A DNA stretch of 64,000 bases from Haloplanus aerogenes (GCF_003856835.1 NZ_CP034145.1:372001-436000); one strand, 5' to 3'. Positions 39,550 to 48,590 are shown, counted from the first letter of the stretch. Notes: generated by a model from the letters alone, not told the origin. Translations and numbers: made by a program.

Positions 39550-41889
39550 ATGGGCATCCCCTTCCTGAACCGCATTCGAGAACGATACGGACTCAAACTC
39601 GCGGTGGCGTTCACTGTGGTCATCCTGTTGACCGTGGGAGTCGGGACCGTCGTGAGCGCCGACGCGTCCGCGCAGTTGCGCGCCGACGTCGAACAGCATC
39701 TGGCCGGGACGGCCGACGAACGGGCCGAACGGCTCGACGCCTGGCTGTCGGGCGTCCAGACACAGGCTCGAAGCGCGTCGGACCACCCGGCGCTCCGGAG
39801 CGACGACCGCGCCACGGTAACGGCGTATCTCGACGAACTGGCGAGCGACGACCGAGCGCCGCCCGGTGTCGTCGCCACCCACTACGTCGACGCCGACTCC
39901 GGCGAGATCATCACGAGTTCGAACGAGCAACTCGTCGGCGTCGATGCCCGCGCACAGGGCGCGCCGTTCGCGCAGGAAGGTGTCTCGTTCTCGGGGCCGA
40001 ACGACGTACTCGTCACCGATCCGTTCCGCCCCTCAGTCGTCGACTTCACGACCATTGCCGTCGCGACGCCGGTCGACGGACGGGAGGACCGACTGCTGGT
40101 CTACATGATCAACTTCGAACAGCAGGTCGCCCAGTTCGACCAGTTGACCGAACACAGCCGGACCATCGTGGTCGACGGTGACGGGACCGTCGTCGCCCAC
40201 CCGAACGCCGAGTTGATCGGCTCGTCGACCGACGAACTGTCGACGGCCGTCCCGGCGTCGGCGTTCGAGGGGCAGACGTTCGAGCAGCAGGGTGACACGG
40301 TGACTGCGGCCGCACCCGTCGGTGCGACCGACTGGTCGGTCGTGATCGCCGAACCCGCGGCCGAGGCGTTCGCCGTCCAACGCGCAGTCGTCTCGGGTAT
40401 CGTCGGGCTCATCCTCGTGGCCGTCGTCAGCCTCGCGCTGATCGGCGTCACCATCGGCAGCCGAACCACGCTGTCGCTCCGCCGACTCTCCGGGAAGGCC
40501 GAAGCGATGGCTGCCGGCGACCTCGACGTGGATCTGACGACCGGCCGCACCGACGAGATCGGACAGCTCTACCACGCGTTCGACGAGATGCGCGCCTCGC
40601 TCCGTGAGCGCATCACCGAAGCGGAGGAGGCGCTCGCGGAGGCGCGGAAAGCCCGCACCGAGGCGGAGGAAGCCCGCACCGAGGCGGAGGAAGCCCGCGC
40701 CGAGGCCACCGCCACGAACGAACGCCTCGAACGCACTGCCGAGGCGTACGGCGACGTGATGCAGGACGTGGCGGACGGCGACCTCACCCGCCGGATCGAC
40801 GTGAACGACACGAACGACGCGATGGCGACTATCGGCACGGCGTTCAACGACATGGTCTCGGCCATCGAGTCGACCATCGAGGAGGTGAAAGCGTTCGGCG
40901 CCGACGTGGCGAACGCGGCCGAGGCGGTCGACCGGAACGCGACGGACGTGATGGCGGCCGGCGAGGCGATGAACGAGTCGGTCGCGGAGATTGCGGACGG
41001 CGCCCGAAGCCAGACCGAGAGCCTGCAGGACATGACCGGCGAGGTGAACGACCTCTCGGCCAGCGCCGAGGAGATCGCGGCGACCGTCGACACCGTCGCC
41101 GACACCTCCGAACGCGCGGCCGAAGCCGGCGCGGACGGTCGCGCTGCCGCCGAGGCAGCGGTCGAAGAACTCGACGGCATCGAGGAGACGACCGACCACA
41201 CTCAGGAGGAAGTCGAGGCGCTGAAAGAGGAGATGGCCGAGATCGGCGAGATCGTCGACGTGATCTCCGACATCGCGGAGCAGACGAACCTGCTCGCACT
41301 CAACGCCTCCATCGAGGCCGCCCACGCCAACGGCGACGCAGGCGACGCCGACGGCTTCGCCGTCGTCGCCGACGAAGTGAAGAACCTCGCCGAGGAGACC
41401 AAGGAATCCGCGAGCGAGATCGAAGCGCGGATCGAGTCGGTCCGCGAACGCACCGAACAGGTTGTCTCCGGGACACAGGAGACGAGTCAGCGCGTCACCG
41501 AGGGTGTCGAGACGGTCGAAGGCGCCATCGACGCGCTCGAACGCATCGCCGACTACGTCGAGGAGATCGACTCCAGCATCCAGGGCATCGCCGACGCCAC
41601 CGACGGGCAGGCCGACTCCACCGAACGCGTGGTCCAGAGTCTCGACGAGGTGGCGGCGATCAGCAAGCAGACCGCCGAGCAGGCGACCGGCGTCACCGAG
41701 ACGGCCGACCGCCAGGAACGGACCATCAGCGAGGTGGACGACGCCGCGGACGAACTGACTCAGCGGGCGGCTCGGCTTCGCGAACAGCTCGCCGACTTCG
41801 ACGTCGGCACGACCGGTGCGGACACGATGGCCGGCGGCCAGCGCGCGGACGCGCTCGGTGACGGCGGCCGCGACACGGGAGGGATCTGA
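39550..41889 (+). CDS. htrII: Sensory rhodopsin II transducer HtrII
   Basis: The 779-aa transducer has TM1 at about 15-36, a large external domain of about 240 residues, TM2 at about 280-301 and tandem HAMP regions joined by a charged coiled coil. The MCP signalling domain has its hairpin tip near residue 577 (EQTNLLALNASIEAAHA). The large ectodomain resembles Halobacterium HtrII, which also senses a chemical, and differs from the short Natronomonas form. It passes light signals from the rhodopsin encoded 2 bp downstream to CheA. The ectodomain ligand is unknown. ATG 39550 is preferred over the upstream extension because of the promoter position. Confidence 0.9.
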   Translation: MGIPFLNRIRERYGLKLAVAFTVVILLTVGVGTVVSADASAQLRADVEQHLAGTADERAERLDAWLSGVQTQARSASDHPALRSDDRATVTAYLDELASDDRAPPGVVATHYVDADSGEIITSSNEQLVGVDARAQGAPFAQEGVSFSGPNDVLVTDPFRPSVVDFTTIAVATPVDGREDRLLVYMINFEQQVAQFDQLTEHSRTIVVDGDGTVVAHPNAELIGSSTDELSTAVPASAFEGQTFEQQGDTVTAAAPVGATDWSVVIAEPAAEAFAVQRAVVSGIVGLILVAVVSLALIGVTIGSRTTLSLRRLSGKAEAMAAGDLDVDLTTGRTDEIGQLYHAFDEMRASLRERITEAEEALAEARKARTEAEEARTEAEEARAEATATNERLERTAEAYGDVMQDVADGDLTRRIDVNDTNDAMATIGTAFNDMVSAIESTIEEVKAFGADVANAAEAVDRNATDVMAAGEAMNESVAEIADGARSQTESLQDMTGEVNDLSASAEEIAATVDTVADTSERAAEAGADGRAAAEAAVEELDGIEETTDHTQEEVEALKEEMAEIGEIVDVISDIAEQTNLLALNASIEAAHANGDAGDADGFAVVADEVKNLAEETKESASEIEARIESVRERTEQVVSGTQETSQRVTEGVETVEGAIDALERIADYVEEIDSSIQGIADATDGQADSTERVVQSLDEVAAISKQTAEQATGVTETADRQERTISEVDDAADELTQRAARLREQLADFDVGTTGADTMAGGQRADALGDGGRDTGGI
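40651..40707 (+). repeat. 21-bp tandem repeat in the HtrII coiled-coil linker
   Basis: Two exact 21-bp units (40651-40671 and 40672-40692) and a partial third (40693-40707) encode repeated ARTEAEE heptads. One unit equals exactly one coiled-coil heptad, so gain or loss of units changes linker length without breaking the frame or the helix register. Confidence 0.85.
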
Positions 41890-41891
41890 TC

Positions 41892-42638
41892 ATGCTCGGA
41901 ACGGCAACGACGTGGGCGGCACTCGGTGCGATCGGGATGGCACTCGGAACGATTCCGCCGCTGTGGGGTTTGCAGAACGATCCCGACCGGCGCGGACACT
42001 ACCTCGCCCTCGCCGGCGTGACGGGCGTCGCCACCGTCGCCTACGCCCTGATGGCGCTCGATATCGGGACGGTGTCGGCCTCCGGCCGCGTCGTCTCCAT
42101 CCCTCGATACGTCGACTGGCTGATCACGACGCCGCTCATCCTCCTGTTCCTCTCGATGCTCGGACGGACGGGCCGCGGCTCGCTCCTCCGTCTCGTCGTC
42201 GCCGACATCGCCCTCCTCGCTCTCGGCGGTGTCGCTGTCGTCCTCTCCGGCCCGATTCGCTGGGCGGCGTTCGCCGGTGGCGTCGTCTGCTTCGGCGTCC
42301 TCGTGTACGAACTCTACGGCCGCATCCCCCGGCTGGCGACGTTCTCGAACGAGCGGGCACGCATCCTGTTTATTACCCTCCGGAACCTCACCATCGCGCT
42401 GTGGACGCTGTACCCGATCGTCTGGGTCCTTGCGCCGTCCGGCATCGGCCTGCTCACCCGTGACATGACGATGCTCGTCGTCGCCTACCTCGACCTGATC
42501 AGCAAAGCGGCGTTCGTCGCGCTGGCGGTCGACGGGATGGACGCCCTCGCGGACGCCGACCGCGGCGACGCCGGCGCCGGCGCTGTCACGGTCGATCCCG
42601 ACGCCGACGCGGACTCGACGTCCACCGCGGCCGACTGA
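41892..42638 (+). CDS. sopII: Sensory rhodopsin II
   Basis: This 248-aa seven-helix retinal protein has the Schiff-base Lys at 205 (YLDLISK) and the counterion Asp75 in RYVDWLITTPLILLF. Phe86 occupies the pump proton-donor position, so it is a sensor and not a pump. Arg72, Tyr174, Thr189, Tyr199 and Asp201 also match the well-known numbering of Natronomonas SRII, with Ser at 204 where that protein has Thr. It is expected to absorb blue-green light and signal repellent phototaxis via HtrII. It is 2 bp from htrII, so the operon is certain. The acidic C-terminal tail is disordered. Confidence 0.93.
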   Translation: MLGTATTWAALGAIGMALGTIPPLWGLQNDPDRRGHYLALAGVTGVATVAYALMALDIGTVSASGRVVSIPRYVDWLITTPLILLFLSMLGRTGRGSLLRLVVADIALLALGGVAVVLSGPIRWAAFAGGVVCFGVLVYELYGRIPRLATFSNERARILFITLRNLTIALWTLYPIVWVLAPSGIGLLTRDMTMLVVAYLDLISKAAFVALAVDGMDALADADRGDAGAGAVTVDPDADADSTSTAAD

Positions 42639-42683
42639 CGACGCGGTGTGGGCGCCAGACGCCCCATTCGACACTCCCTGCGT

Positions 42684-44573
42684 ATGCACGAACCGACCTC
42701 TGCATCGTCCATCGACGTGTTGTACGTCGACGACGACGACGCGTTCGCCGCCGACGCGGCCGAGCAACTGGAACGCGTCGACAACGGCCTGTCGATCCAG
42801 CGGGTTACGACCGCCGCCGACGCGCTCGACCGCCTCGATCGCGCCTCGGTCGACTGCGTTCTGAGCGCGCACCGGCTCCCCGACATCGACGGTATCGAGT
42901 TCGCACGGACCGTCCGCGACGCCCACGGTGACTTACCGTTCCTCCTCTATACCGAGGCGTTCGACGCCGTCGCTAGCGACGCCCTCGCCGCCGGCATCAC
43001 CGACTGTGTTCGGAAAGGAACTGGGACGACGCAGTACGAACTCCTCGCTCATCGCATCCGCGACGCCGTGACGAAGCGACGCGTCGAACGAACCCTCCGG
43101 ACCGAGCGGTCCCAGTACCACCAACTCTTCGAGGACGCACCCGTGATGTACGTCGTCTTCCGTAGCGTCGACGACGAGCCGATCATCGAGGACTGCAACG
43201 ACCGGTTTCTCGACCGTCTCGGCTACGACCGCGACGAACTGCTCGGGCGCTCGGTCTGGGAGTTGTACGCCGACGAGTCGATGGACCGCGCCGTCGAGGG
43301 GTTCGACAGCGGCCGCGAGGGTACGTTCGGCCAGCAGGAGCGGACGCTCGTCGCCGCGGACGGCGAGCACATCGAGACGCTGTTCCGGGCGAGCCCTCGC
43401 ATCGACGAGCACGGAACCGTGATCGGGACCATCGGACTGTACGTCGACATCACGGAGCGCAAGCACCGCGAGCGGACGCTCGAACGACTCCACGAAACCA
43501 CGCGTGACCTGCTCCGCGCCGAGAGCCGGACCGAGGTGGCCGAGGTCATCACCGCTGCCGTTCGGGACGTCCTCGGCTACCAGACGAATCTCGTCCGACT
43601 GGTCGACGAGGAGGGAACGGAGCTCCACCCGGTCGCGATCACCTCCTCGGCCGAGCGGATGCTCGGCGAACGCCCCGTCTACGCCGTCGGTGAGGGGACT
43701 GCCGGCCGGGCGTTCGCCGAGGGGGAGACGAACATCTACGCCGACGTTCAGGAGGTCGACGACGGCTACGACCGACAGGACGCCCGGGCGTCGATGTTCG
43801 TCCCCATCGGCGACCACGGCGTCCTGAGCATCGGCGACACCGATGTCGGCGCGTTCGACCGGTCGGATCGCCACCTCGCGGAGGTGTTCGCGGCCAACGC
43901 CGCCACCGCGCTGACGCTTCTCGAACGGACCCGCGACCTCGAACGGCAGAACGAACGACTGGAGGCGTTCGCGAGCGTCGTCAGTCACGACCTCCGGACG
44001 CCGCTCACCGTCGTCGACGGGTCGCTCGAACTCGCTCGGGAGCGATACGACGACGCGGACCTCGACCGCGCCGCGCGCTCGCTGGACCGAGCGTTCGACC
44101 TGATCGAGGATCTGCTAACGCTAGCGCGACAGGGCGATGCCCTCGACCCCGACACGGTCGATCTGGCCGCCGTCGCCGAGGCCTGCTGGCAGACCGTCGA
44201 GACGGGCGACGCGACGCTCGTCGTCGAGGTGGATCGACCGATCCGAGCCGACGAGTCACGGCTCCGGCAGTTGTTGGAAAACCTGTTTCGGAATGCGGTC
44301 GATCACGGGGGCGAGGCGAGCGCCGACCCCCTCACCGTCACCCTCGACCGCCTCGACGACGAGTCGGGGTTTTACGTCGCCGACGACGGCCCCGGCCTCC
44401 CGGACGACCGCAGCGACGTGTTCGAGGCGGGGTACACGACGGGGTCGGGCGGCACGGGGCTGGGGCTCGCCATCGTCGAGCGAATCGCGGCAGAACACGG
44501 GTGGTCGGTCACCGCACGCGACGCCGAGGACGGCGGCGCGCGGTTCGAGTTCGTCGGCGTCGAGACGCTCTAG
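42684..44573 (+). CDS. Sensor histidine kinase with pseudo-receiver, PAS and GAF domains
   Basis: This 629-aa soluble kinase has, in order: a receiver-like domain (about 10-120), PAS (about 150-265), GAF (about 275-425), HisKA with H-box VVSHDLRTPLTVVDG, and HATPase with LENLFRNAVDHG, VADDGPGLPDD and GGTGLGLAI. The receiver keeps the acidic pocket (YVDDDD), Thr and Lys (RKGTG), but the phosphorylated Asp is replaced by Ala (CVLSAHRLPDIDG). It starts 46 bp after the rhodopsin gene on the same strand, so it may be co-transcribed and linked to light signalling. The target regulator is not in the window. Confidence 0.88.
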   Translation: MHEPTSASSIDVLYVDDDDAFAADAAEQLERVDNGLSIQRVTTAADALDRLDRASVDCVLSAHRLPDIDGIEFARTVRDAHGDLPFLLYTEAFDAVASDALAAGITDCVRKGTGTTQYELLAHRIRDAVTKRRVERTLRTERSQYHQLFEDAPVMYVVFRSVDDEPIIEDCNDRFLDRLGYDRDELLGRSVWELYADESMDRAVEGFDSGREGTFGQQERTLVAADGEHIETLFRASPRIDEHGTVIGTIGLYVDITERKHRERTLERLHETTRDLLRAESRTEVAEVITAAVRDVLGYQTNLVRLVDEEGTELHPVAITSSAERMLGERPVYAVGEGTAGRAFAEGETNIYADVQEVDDGYDRQDARASMFVPIGDHGVLSIGDTDVGAFDRSDRHLAEVFAANAATALTLLERTRDLERQNERLEAFASVVSHDLRTPLTVVDGSLELARERYDDADLDRAARSLDRAFDLIEDLLTLARQGDALDPDTVDLAAVAEACWQTVETGDATLVVEVDRPIRADESRLRQLLENLFRNAVDHGGEASADPLTVTLDRLDDESGFYVADDGPGLPDDRSDVFEAGYTTGSGGTGLGLAIVERIAAEHGWSVTARDAEDGGARFEFVGVETL

Positions 44574-45169
44574 GGCGCCTCGCCCGTCTCGATGGTGAAG
44601 TCGGCCTTCGGGTAGGCGACGCAGGTCAGCGTGTAGCCGTCGTCGAGTTCGTTGTCGTCGAGCATCTGCTGGTCGTCGTGGACGACGTAATCCTCGGAGT
44701 TGCCGCCGGAGGTGATCTGGCCGGCACAGGAGACACACTGGCCCTGCCGACAGGCGTAGGGGAGGTCCCAGCCCTCGTCCTCGCCCGCTTCGAGCACCGT
44801 CTCGTTCTCCTTGACCTCGATAGTCGCGCCCTCCTTGGCGTACTCGATCTCGAAGGTTTCGGCCTCGTCGTCGGGCACGTCCCACGGCCCCGATTCCTCG
44901 GCGGCCGCCTCGCCGCCTTCGAGTTCGGCGCCTTCACCCTCGCCAGCGACGGCACCGGCCCCGACGGCGCCACCCCCGCCGGCGCCGATGGCTCGGTTCA
45001 TGGGTTCCGGGAAGTCCGTCTCCGGCACCGACTCCGCCCGGCGTTCGAGTACCTCCTGGCTGATGTCGGTGGTGGGTGTCCATCCCGTCCCCTTCGATAG
45101 ATGGAGCGCGACAGCGGTGAGCGTCAGGAGCGCCCCGATGCTCAGTCCCACCAGATTTACCTCGACCAT
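44570..45169 (-). CDS. Membrane-anchored plant-type [2Fe-2S] ferredoxin
   Basis: The 199-aa protein has an N-terminal helix (LVGLSIGALLTLTAVALHL) and a low-complexity Gly/Ala/Glu linker. The C-terminal ferredoxin domain has CRQGQCVSCAG and a fourth Cys in YTLTCVAYP, the C-x5-C-x2-C...C pattern. The helix would tether the cluster to the cytoplasmic face of the membrane. ATG 45169 is chosen because it begins at the helix. It converges with the kinase gene, overlapping 4 bp. The electron partner is unknown. Confidence 0.87.
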   Translation of the reverse strand: MVEVNLVGLSIGALLTLTAVALHLSKGTGWTPTTDISQEVLERRAESVPETDFPEPMNRAIGAGGGGAVGAGAVAGEGEGAELEGGEAAAEESGPWDVPDDEAETFEIEYAKEGATIEVKENETVLEAGEDEGWDLPYACRQGQCVSCAGQITSGGNSEDYVVHDDQQMLDDNELDDGYTLTCVAYPKADFTIETGEAP

Positions 45170-45277
45170 GCGCGGCGCTACGGATTCGGGGGTTAAGGGG
45201 ATTGTGATGTGATTTTCGAACCACAGCCGGACGCCGTGTGGCGACTCCACCCCGCTCACGGCGCGTCTCCCGCGGCG

Positions 45278-46174
45278 TTACGCGTCCCGCCGCGCTACCT
45301 CGTGCCGCCCGAAGCCGTACCGCAGGCGGTTGGCGAGGCGCCGGGAGAATCGGTCCCGCCGCGACGCGAACCGCTCCGCGAGCGCCTGGTGGATCAGCGG
45401 CACCGGCACCTCTCGCTCCAGAGCCTCCTGTACCGTCCACGTCCCCGTCGACCCGCCGGCGACGTGGTCGGCCACGTCGCCCAGATCCGATCCTTCCTCG
45501 CGGAACGCCTCCTCGCAGAGTTCGAGGAGCCACGACCGGATGACGGCGCCGTTGTTCCACGTCCGCGCGACCGCTTCCAGATCCAGATCGTACCGTCCCT
45601 CGTGGAGGAGTTCGAACCCCTCGCCGTAGGCCTGCATCAGCGCGTACTCGACGCCGTTGTGGACCATCTTCACGTAGTGGCCCGAGCCGGCCGGTCCCAT
45701 CCGGTCGTGGCCGTCCGGCCCCGTCGCCACGGCGTCGAAGACGGGAACCAGTTCCGCGTAGGCCGCCTCGGGACCGCCCACCATCAGCGAGAAGCCGAGT
45801 TCGGCGCCGGCGGGGCCGCCGCTCGTCCCACAGTCGAGATACGCCGCCGCGGTTTCCTCGGCCCGCCGGGTCGAGTCCTCGAAGTGGGAGTTGCCGCCGT
45901 CGACGACGATGTCGTCGCCGTCGAGGTGTGGCTCCAGTTCCGCCAGCGCGGCGTCGACGGCGTCGCCCGCGGGGACCATCAGCCAGATGCGCTTGTCGGC
46001 GCCGAGTCGCGCCGCGAGGTCCGGAATCGAGTCGGCCGGCTCCGCACCCTCGTCGGCAGCCGCCGCCACCGCGTCCTCGTCGATGTCGAACGCGACAACG
46101 TCGTGGCCGGCGTCGAGTACGCGGTCGACGACGATCCGTCCCATCCGTCCCAGTCCGATCACGCCCAGTTGCAT
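45278..46174 (-). CDS. gnd: 6-phosphogluconate dehydrogenase, NAD-type (decarboxylating)
   Basis: This 298-aa enzyme makes ribulose 5-phosphate, CO2 and reduced cofactor from 6-phosphogluconate. The Rossmann motif VIGLGRMGRIVVDRV is at the N-terminus and VVAFDID ends strand 2, where the acidic residue fits NAD preference. Substrate motifs are DGGNSHFEDSTRR, CGTSGGPAGAELGF and GSGHYVKMVHNGVEYALM. It belongs to the short form used in the haloarchaeal oxidative pentose phosphate pathway. ATG 46174 starts directly at the Rossmann strand. Confidence 0.92.
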   Translation of the reverse strand: MQLGVIGLGRMGRIVVDRVLDAGHDVVAFDIDEDAVAAAADEGAEPADSIPDLAARLGADKRIWLMVPAGDAVDAALAELEPHLDGDDIVVDGGNSHFEDSTRRAEETAAAYLDCGTSGGPAGAELGFSLMVGGPEAAYAELVPVFDAVATGPDGHDRMGPAGSGHYVKMVHNGVEYALMQAYGEGFELLHEGRYDLDLEAVARTWNNGAVIRSWLLELCEEAFREEGSDLGDVADHVAGGSTGTWTVQEALEREVPVPLIHQALAERFASRRDRFSRRLANRLRYGFGRHEVARRDA

Positions 46175-46265
46175 GGACCGGTCTGGGTGGCGCCGGGAAG
46201 TAGTGGTTGTGGTTGTGGTTCGCCGGCGCCCGGACGCTTTTGCATCCGCCTGTCTTCTTTCCCGC

Positions 46266-47360
46266 ATGGACGACCGCATCCGCGCCCACGCCGAGACGCT
46301 CGTCGGCTGGAGCGCGCGCGTCGAGGACGGGGACGAGGTGGTGATGCGCGTCGCGGAAGGGGCTCACGACCTCGCCGTCGCCGTCGCCGCCGCACTCGGG
46401 GAGCGGGGGGCGACGCTCGTCGCCACCTACGGCTCCGACGAGGTGTCTCGCGCCTACCTTCGCGCCCACGACGGCGACTTTGGCCCCGCCGACGCCGAAC
46501 GCGCCCTCTACGACCGCGCCGACGTCTATCTCTCGCTCGGCGGCGGCCGCAACACGACCGCCACCGCCGACGTGCCCGGCGATACCCAGAGCGCCTACGC
46601 CCGTGCCCGCGAGGAGGTGCGCGAGGCGCGTCTGGCGACCGACTGGGTGTCGACCGTCCACCCCACCCGCTCGCTCGCGCAGGCCGCCGGCATGTCCTAC
46701 GAGGCCTACCGGGACTTCGTCTACGACGCCGTCCTCCGGGACTGGGAGTCGCTGGCGACGGAGATGGGCCGCCTGAAAGACATCTTCGACGACGGCCGTC
46801 AGGTCCATCTCGTCGCCGAGGGGACGGACCTCACGCTCTCGATCGCGGGCCGGACGGCCGTCAACAGCGCCGCGAGCGTCGCCTACGACTCCCACAACCT
46901 CCCCAGCGGCGAGGTGTTCACCGCGCCTGCCGGTACCGAGGGCGAAGTCACCTTCGACGTGCCGATCACGGTGCAGGGGCGTCGAATTCGCGACGCCCAC
47001 CTCGTCTTCGAGAACGGCGAGGTGGTGGAGTTCGCGGCCAGCGAAGGTGAGGACGCCCTCGCGGACCTCCTCGACACCGACGCCGGTGCGAAGCGACTGG
47101 GCGAACTCGGCGTGGGAATGAATCGCGGCATCACCCGTCCGACCGACAACGTCCTCTTCGACGAGAAGATGGCCGGAACGGTCCACCTCGCGCTCGGCCG
47201 TGCGTACGACGCCTGCCTCCCGGACGGCGAGACGGGGACGGAGAGCGCCATCCACACCGACTTCATCACGCGGATGGGCGAGGGCTCCCGTCTCGTCGTC
47301 GACGGCGAGGTGATCCAGCGCGACGGCGTCTTCCGGTGGGAAGACGGCTTCGAGGGATGA
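46266..47360 (+). CDS. Aminopeptidase of the M29 (thermophilic metalloprotease) family
   Basis: The 364-aa cytoplasmic metallopeptidase has metal-site regions recognisable as HLVAEGTDLTLSIAGR, SHNLPSGEVFTAP (two acidic ligands), GTVHLALGRAYD and SAIHTDFIT. Length and order fit family M29. It should release N-terminal amino acids from peptides. It is coupled to the downstream phosphodiesterase gene by an ATGA overlap, although no shared pathway is obvious. Confidence 0.88.
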   Translation: MDDRIRAHAETLVGWSARVEDGDEVVMRVAEGAHDLAVAVAAALGERGATLVATYGSDEVSRAYLRAHDGDFGPADAERALYDRADVYLSLGGGRNTTATADVPGDTQSAYARAREEVREARLATDWVSTVHPTRSLAQAAGMSYEAYRDFVYDAVLRDWESLATEMGRLKDIFDDGRQVHLVAEGTDLTLSIAGRTAVNSAASVAYDSHNLPSGEVFTAPAGTEGEVTFDVPITVQGRRIRDAHLVFENGEVVEFAASEGEDALADLLDTDAGAKRLGELGVGMNRGITRPTDNVLFDEKMAGTVHLALGRAYDACLPDGETGTESAIHTDFITRMGEGSRLVVDGEVIQRDGVFRWEDGFEG

Positions 47361-48094
47361 CCGACGCCGACCTCGTTGTGATCGCCCACCGCGGCTTCGC
47401 GGGCGTCAACCCCGAGAACACGGTCGGCGCCGTTCGGGCGGCCGCCTCCCGCGCCGACCGGGTCGAACTCGACGCCGTCGCCTGCGCGGACGGCACGCCG
47501 ATTGTCTTCCACGACGCGCGGCTGGATTCGGGACCGGAGAGCCGCGGCATCACCGACGGCACAGGAACCGTAGCCGACCACCCGCCCGAGACGGTGACGG
47601 CTGCCACGGTACGGGGGAGCGGTGAACGGGTGCCGACCCTCGACCGACTGGTCGCGGAAACGGCCGTGCCGCTCGACGTGGAACTCAAGCGCCCCGGCAC
47701 GTCGGTCCGTCGGGGGTCGCTCCCCGCGGCCGAGCGGACCGCCGCCCGCGAGCGCTGGCAGCCGTTCGTGGATCGGGTGCTGGACGAACTCGGCGACCGC
47801 GACGTGCGCTTCTCCTCGTTCTGTGAGGGGGCGCTCGCGGCGGTCCGGGAGCGAGATTCGAGCGTCCCGCTCGCGCCGCTCTGTCGTAACCTCGACGTGG
47901 GCCGCGAACTCGCCGCCCGGTACGACGCCGACGCGATTCACCCGTCGCTGGCGGCGGTTCGGGCGGGCGACGTGCCGACCGACCGCACCGTCAACGTCTG
48001 GACGATCCGAACGTGGCACGAGGCACGCGACGCGGTGGCGTCGGGGGCCGACGGGCTGATCGCGGACTATCCCGGGCTAACGCGGTGGCTATAG
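47357..48094 (+). CDS. Glycerophosphodiester phosphodiesterase
   Basis: This 245-aa TIM-barrel enzyme has the catalytic motif IAHRGFAGVNPENT, the substrate acid ADRVELDAVACADG, the second His in IVFHDARLD and VELKRPG. It cleaves glycerophosphodiesters to glycerol phosphate and alcohol. No signal peptide is seen, so it works inside the cell, probably in archaeal lipid head-group turnover. The TAG stop coincides with the first three bases of the 80-bp palindromic element, so the original 3' end may have been altered by an insertion. Confidence 0.9.
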   Translation: MTDADLVVIAHRGFAGVNPENTVGAVRAAASRADRVELDAVACADGTPIVFHDARLDSGPESRGITDGTGTVADHPPETVTAATVRGSGERVPTLDRLVAETAVPLDVELKRPGTSVRRGSLPAAERTAARERWQPFVDRVLDELGDRDVRFSSFCEGALAAVRERDSSVPLAPLCRNLDVGRELAARYDADAIHPSLAAVRAGDVPTDRTVNVWTIRTWHEARDAVASGADGLIADYPGLTRWL

Positions 48095-48171
48095 TAGCGA
48101 TTGAAACGATTTGCACAGCCGATCGCAGTACGGCGCGCGATCGGCTGCGCGATGACTTTCAATTGGTACTA
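48092..48171. repeat. 80-bp palindromic, MITE-like element
   Basis: Two 34-bp arms surround a 12-bp loop. The outer 15 bp match at 13 positions when one arm is inverted (TAGTAGCGATTGAAA against TAGTACCAATTGAAA), and the inner 9 bp are perfect (AGCCGATCG / CGATCGGCT); about 26 of 34 positions pair. The element begins with the TAG stop of the phosphodiesterase gene and ends 6 bp before the RNase P RNA. It may be a non-autonomous transposon relic or a strong hairpin terminator for both convergent genes. No second copy was noticed in the window. Confidence 0.6.
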
Positions 48172-48177
48172 CAGATA

Positions 48178-48574
48178 AGTGAGCGGCTGAGAGGAGTAAG
48201 CCCCCTTCTGTTCTTCCCGGCATTCGGCTGAGCGTCCACCTCCGCGTCCGGACTACCTTGACGAGGCGGACTTGCACCGGTGAGGATTCGCCGTTCCATC
48301 CGTTCTCGACCGTCTGCGAGACGCGTCGCGTCTCCCTGCTCGCGGCTGACGCCGCTCGCCTTTCGGAGACACGTCGTGTCTCCCGTCCCTCGGTGGGTTA
48401 ACTCCCCTCGCTTGCGTTCGGGTTCGCACACCTCATCGGTCGGGTCGAGTGGTCTCGTTTCTGTTCCAGAGCCAGCCGTCTCCGACTCCGGGCTTGCGCC
48501 CGGTCACCTGTCCGGACGGTGGGGGGACTTTCCTCATGCTTGCGCACGGGGGCCGGGCTCTCTCTGCCACTCTG
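48178..48574 (-). ncRNA. rnpB: RNase P RNA
   Basis: This is the catalytic RNA that removes 5' leaders from pre-tRNA. On the minus strand the universally conserved GAGGAAAGTCCCCCC (around 48535-48521) and the late ACAGAAGGGGGCTTA (48211-48197) are both present and can form helix P4. The 5' GAGTGGCAGAGAG and 3' CTCTCAGCCGCTC ends pair to form P1, giving the ends to within a few bases. A TATA-like GGCTTATTCG (48600-48591) is correctly placed upstream. Length is about 397 nt, within the range expected for archaeal type A RNAs. Confidence 0.93.
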
Positions 48575-48590
48575 ACCTACATCGGTCGGT

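Noticed and set aside
40651-40707. 21-bp repeats as a mobile or assembly artefact
   Set aside because: The repeat unit equals one coiled-coil heptad and stays in frame inside a HAMP linker, which fits protein structure.
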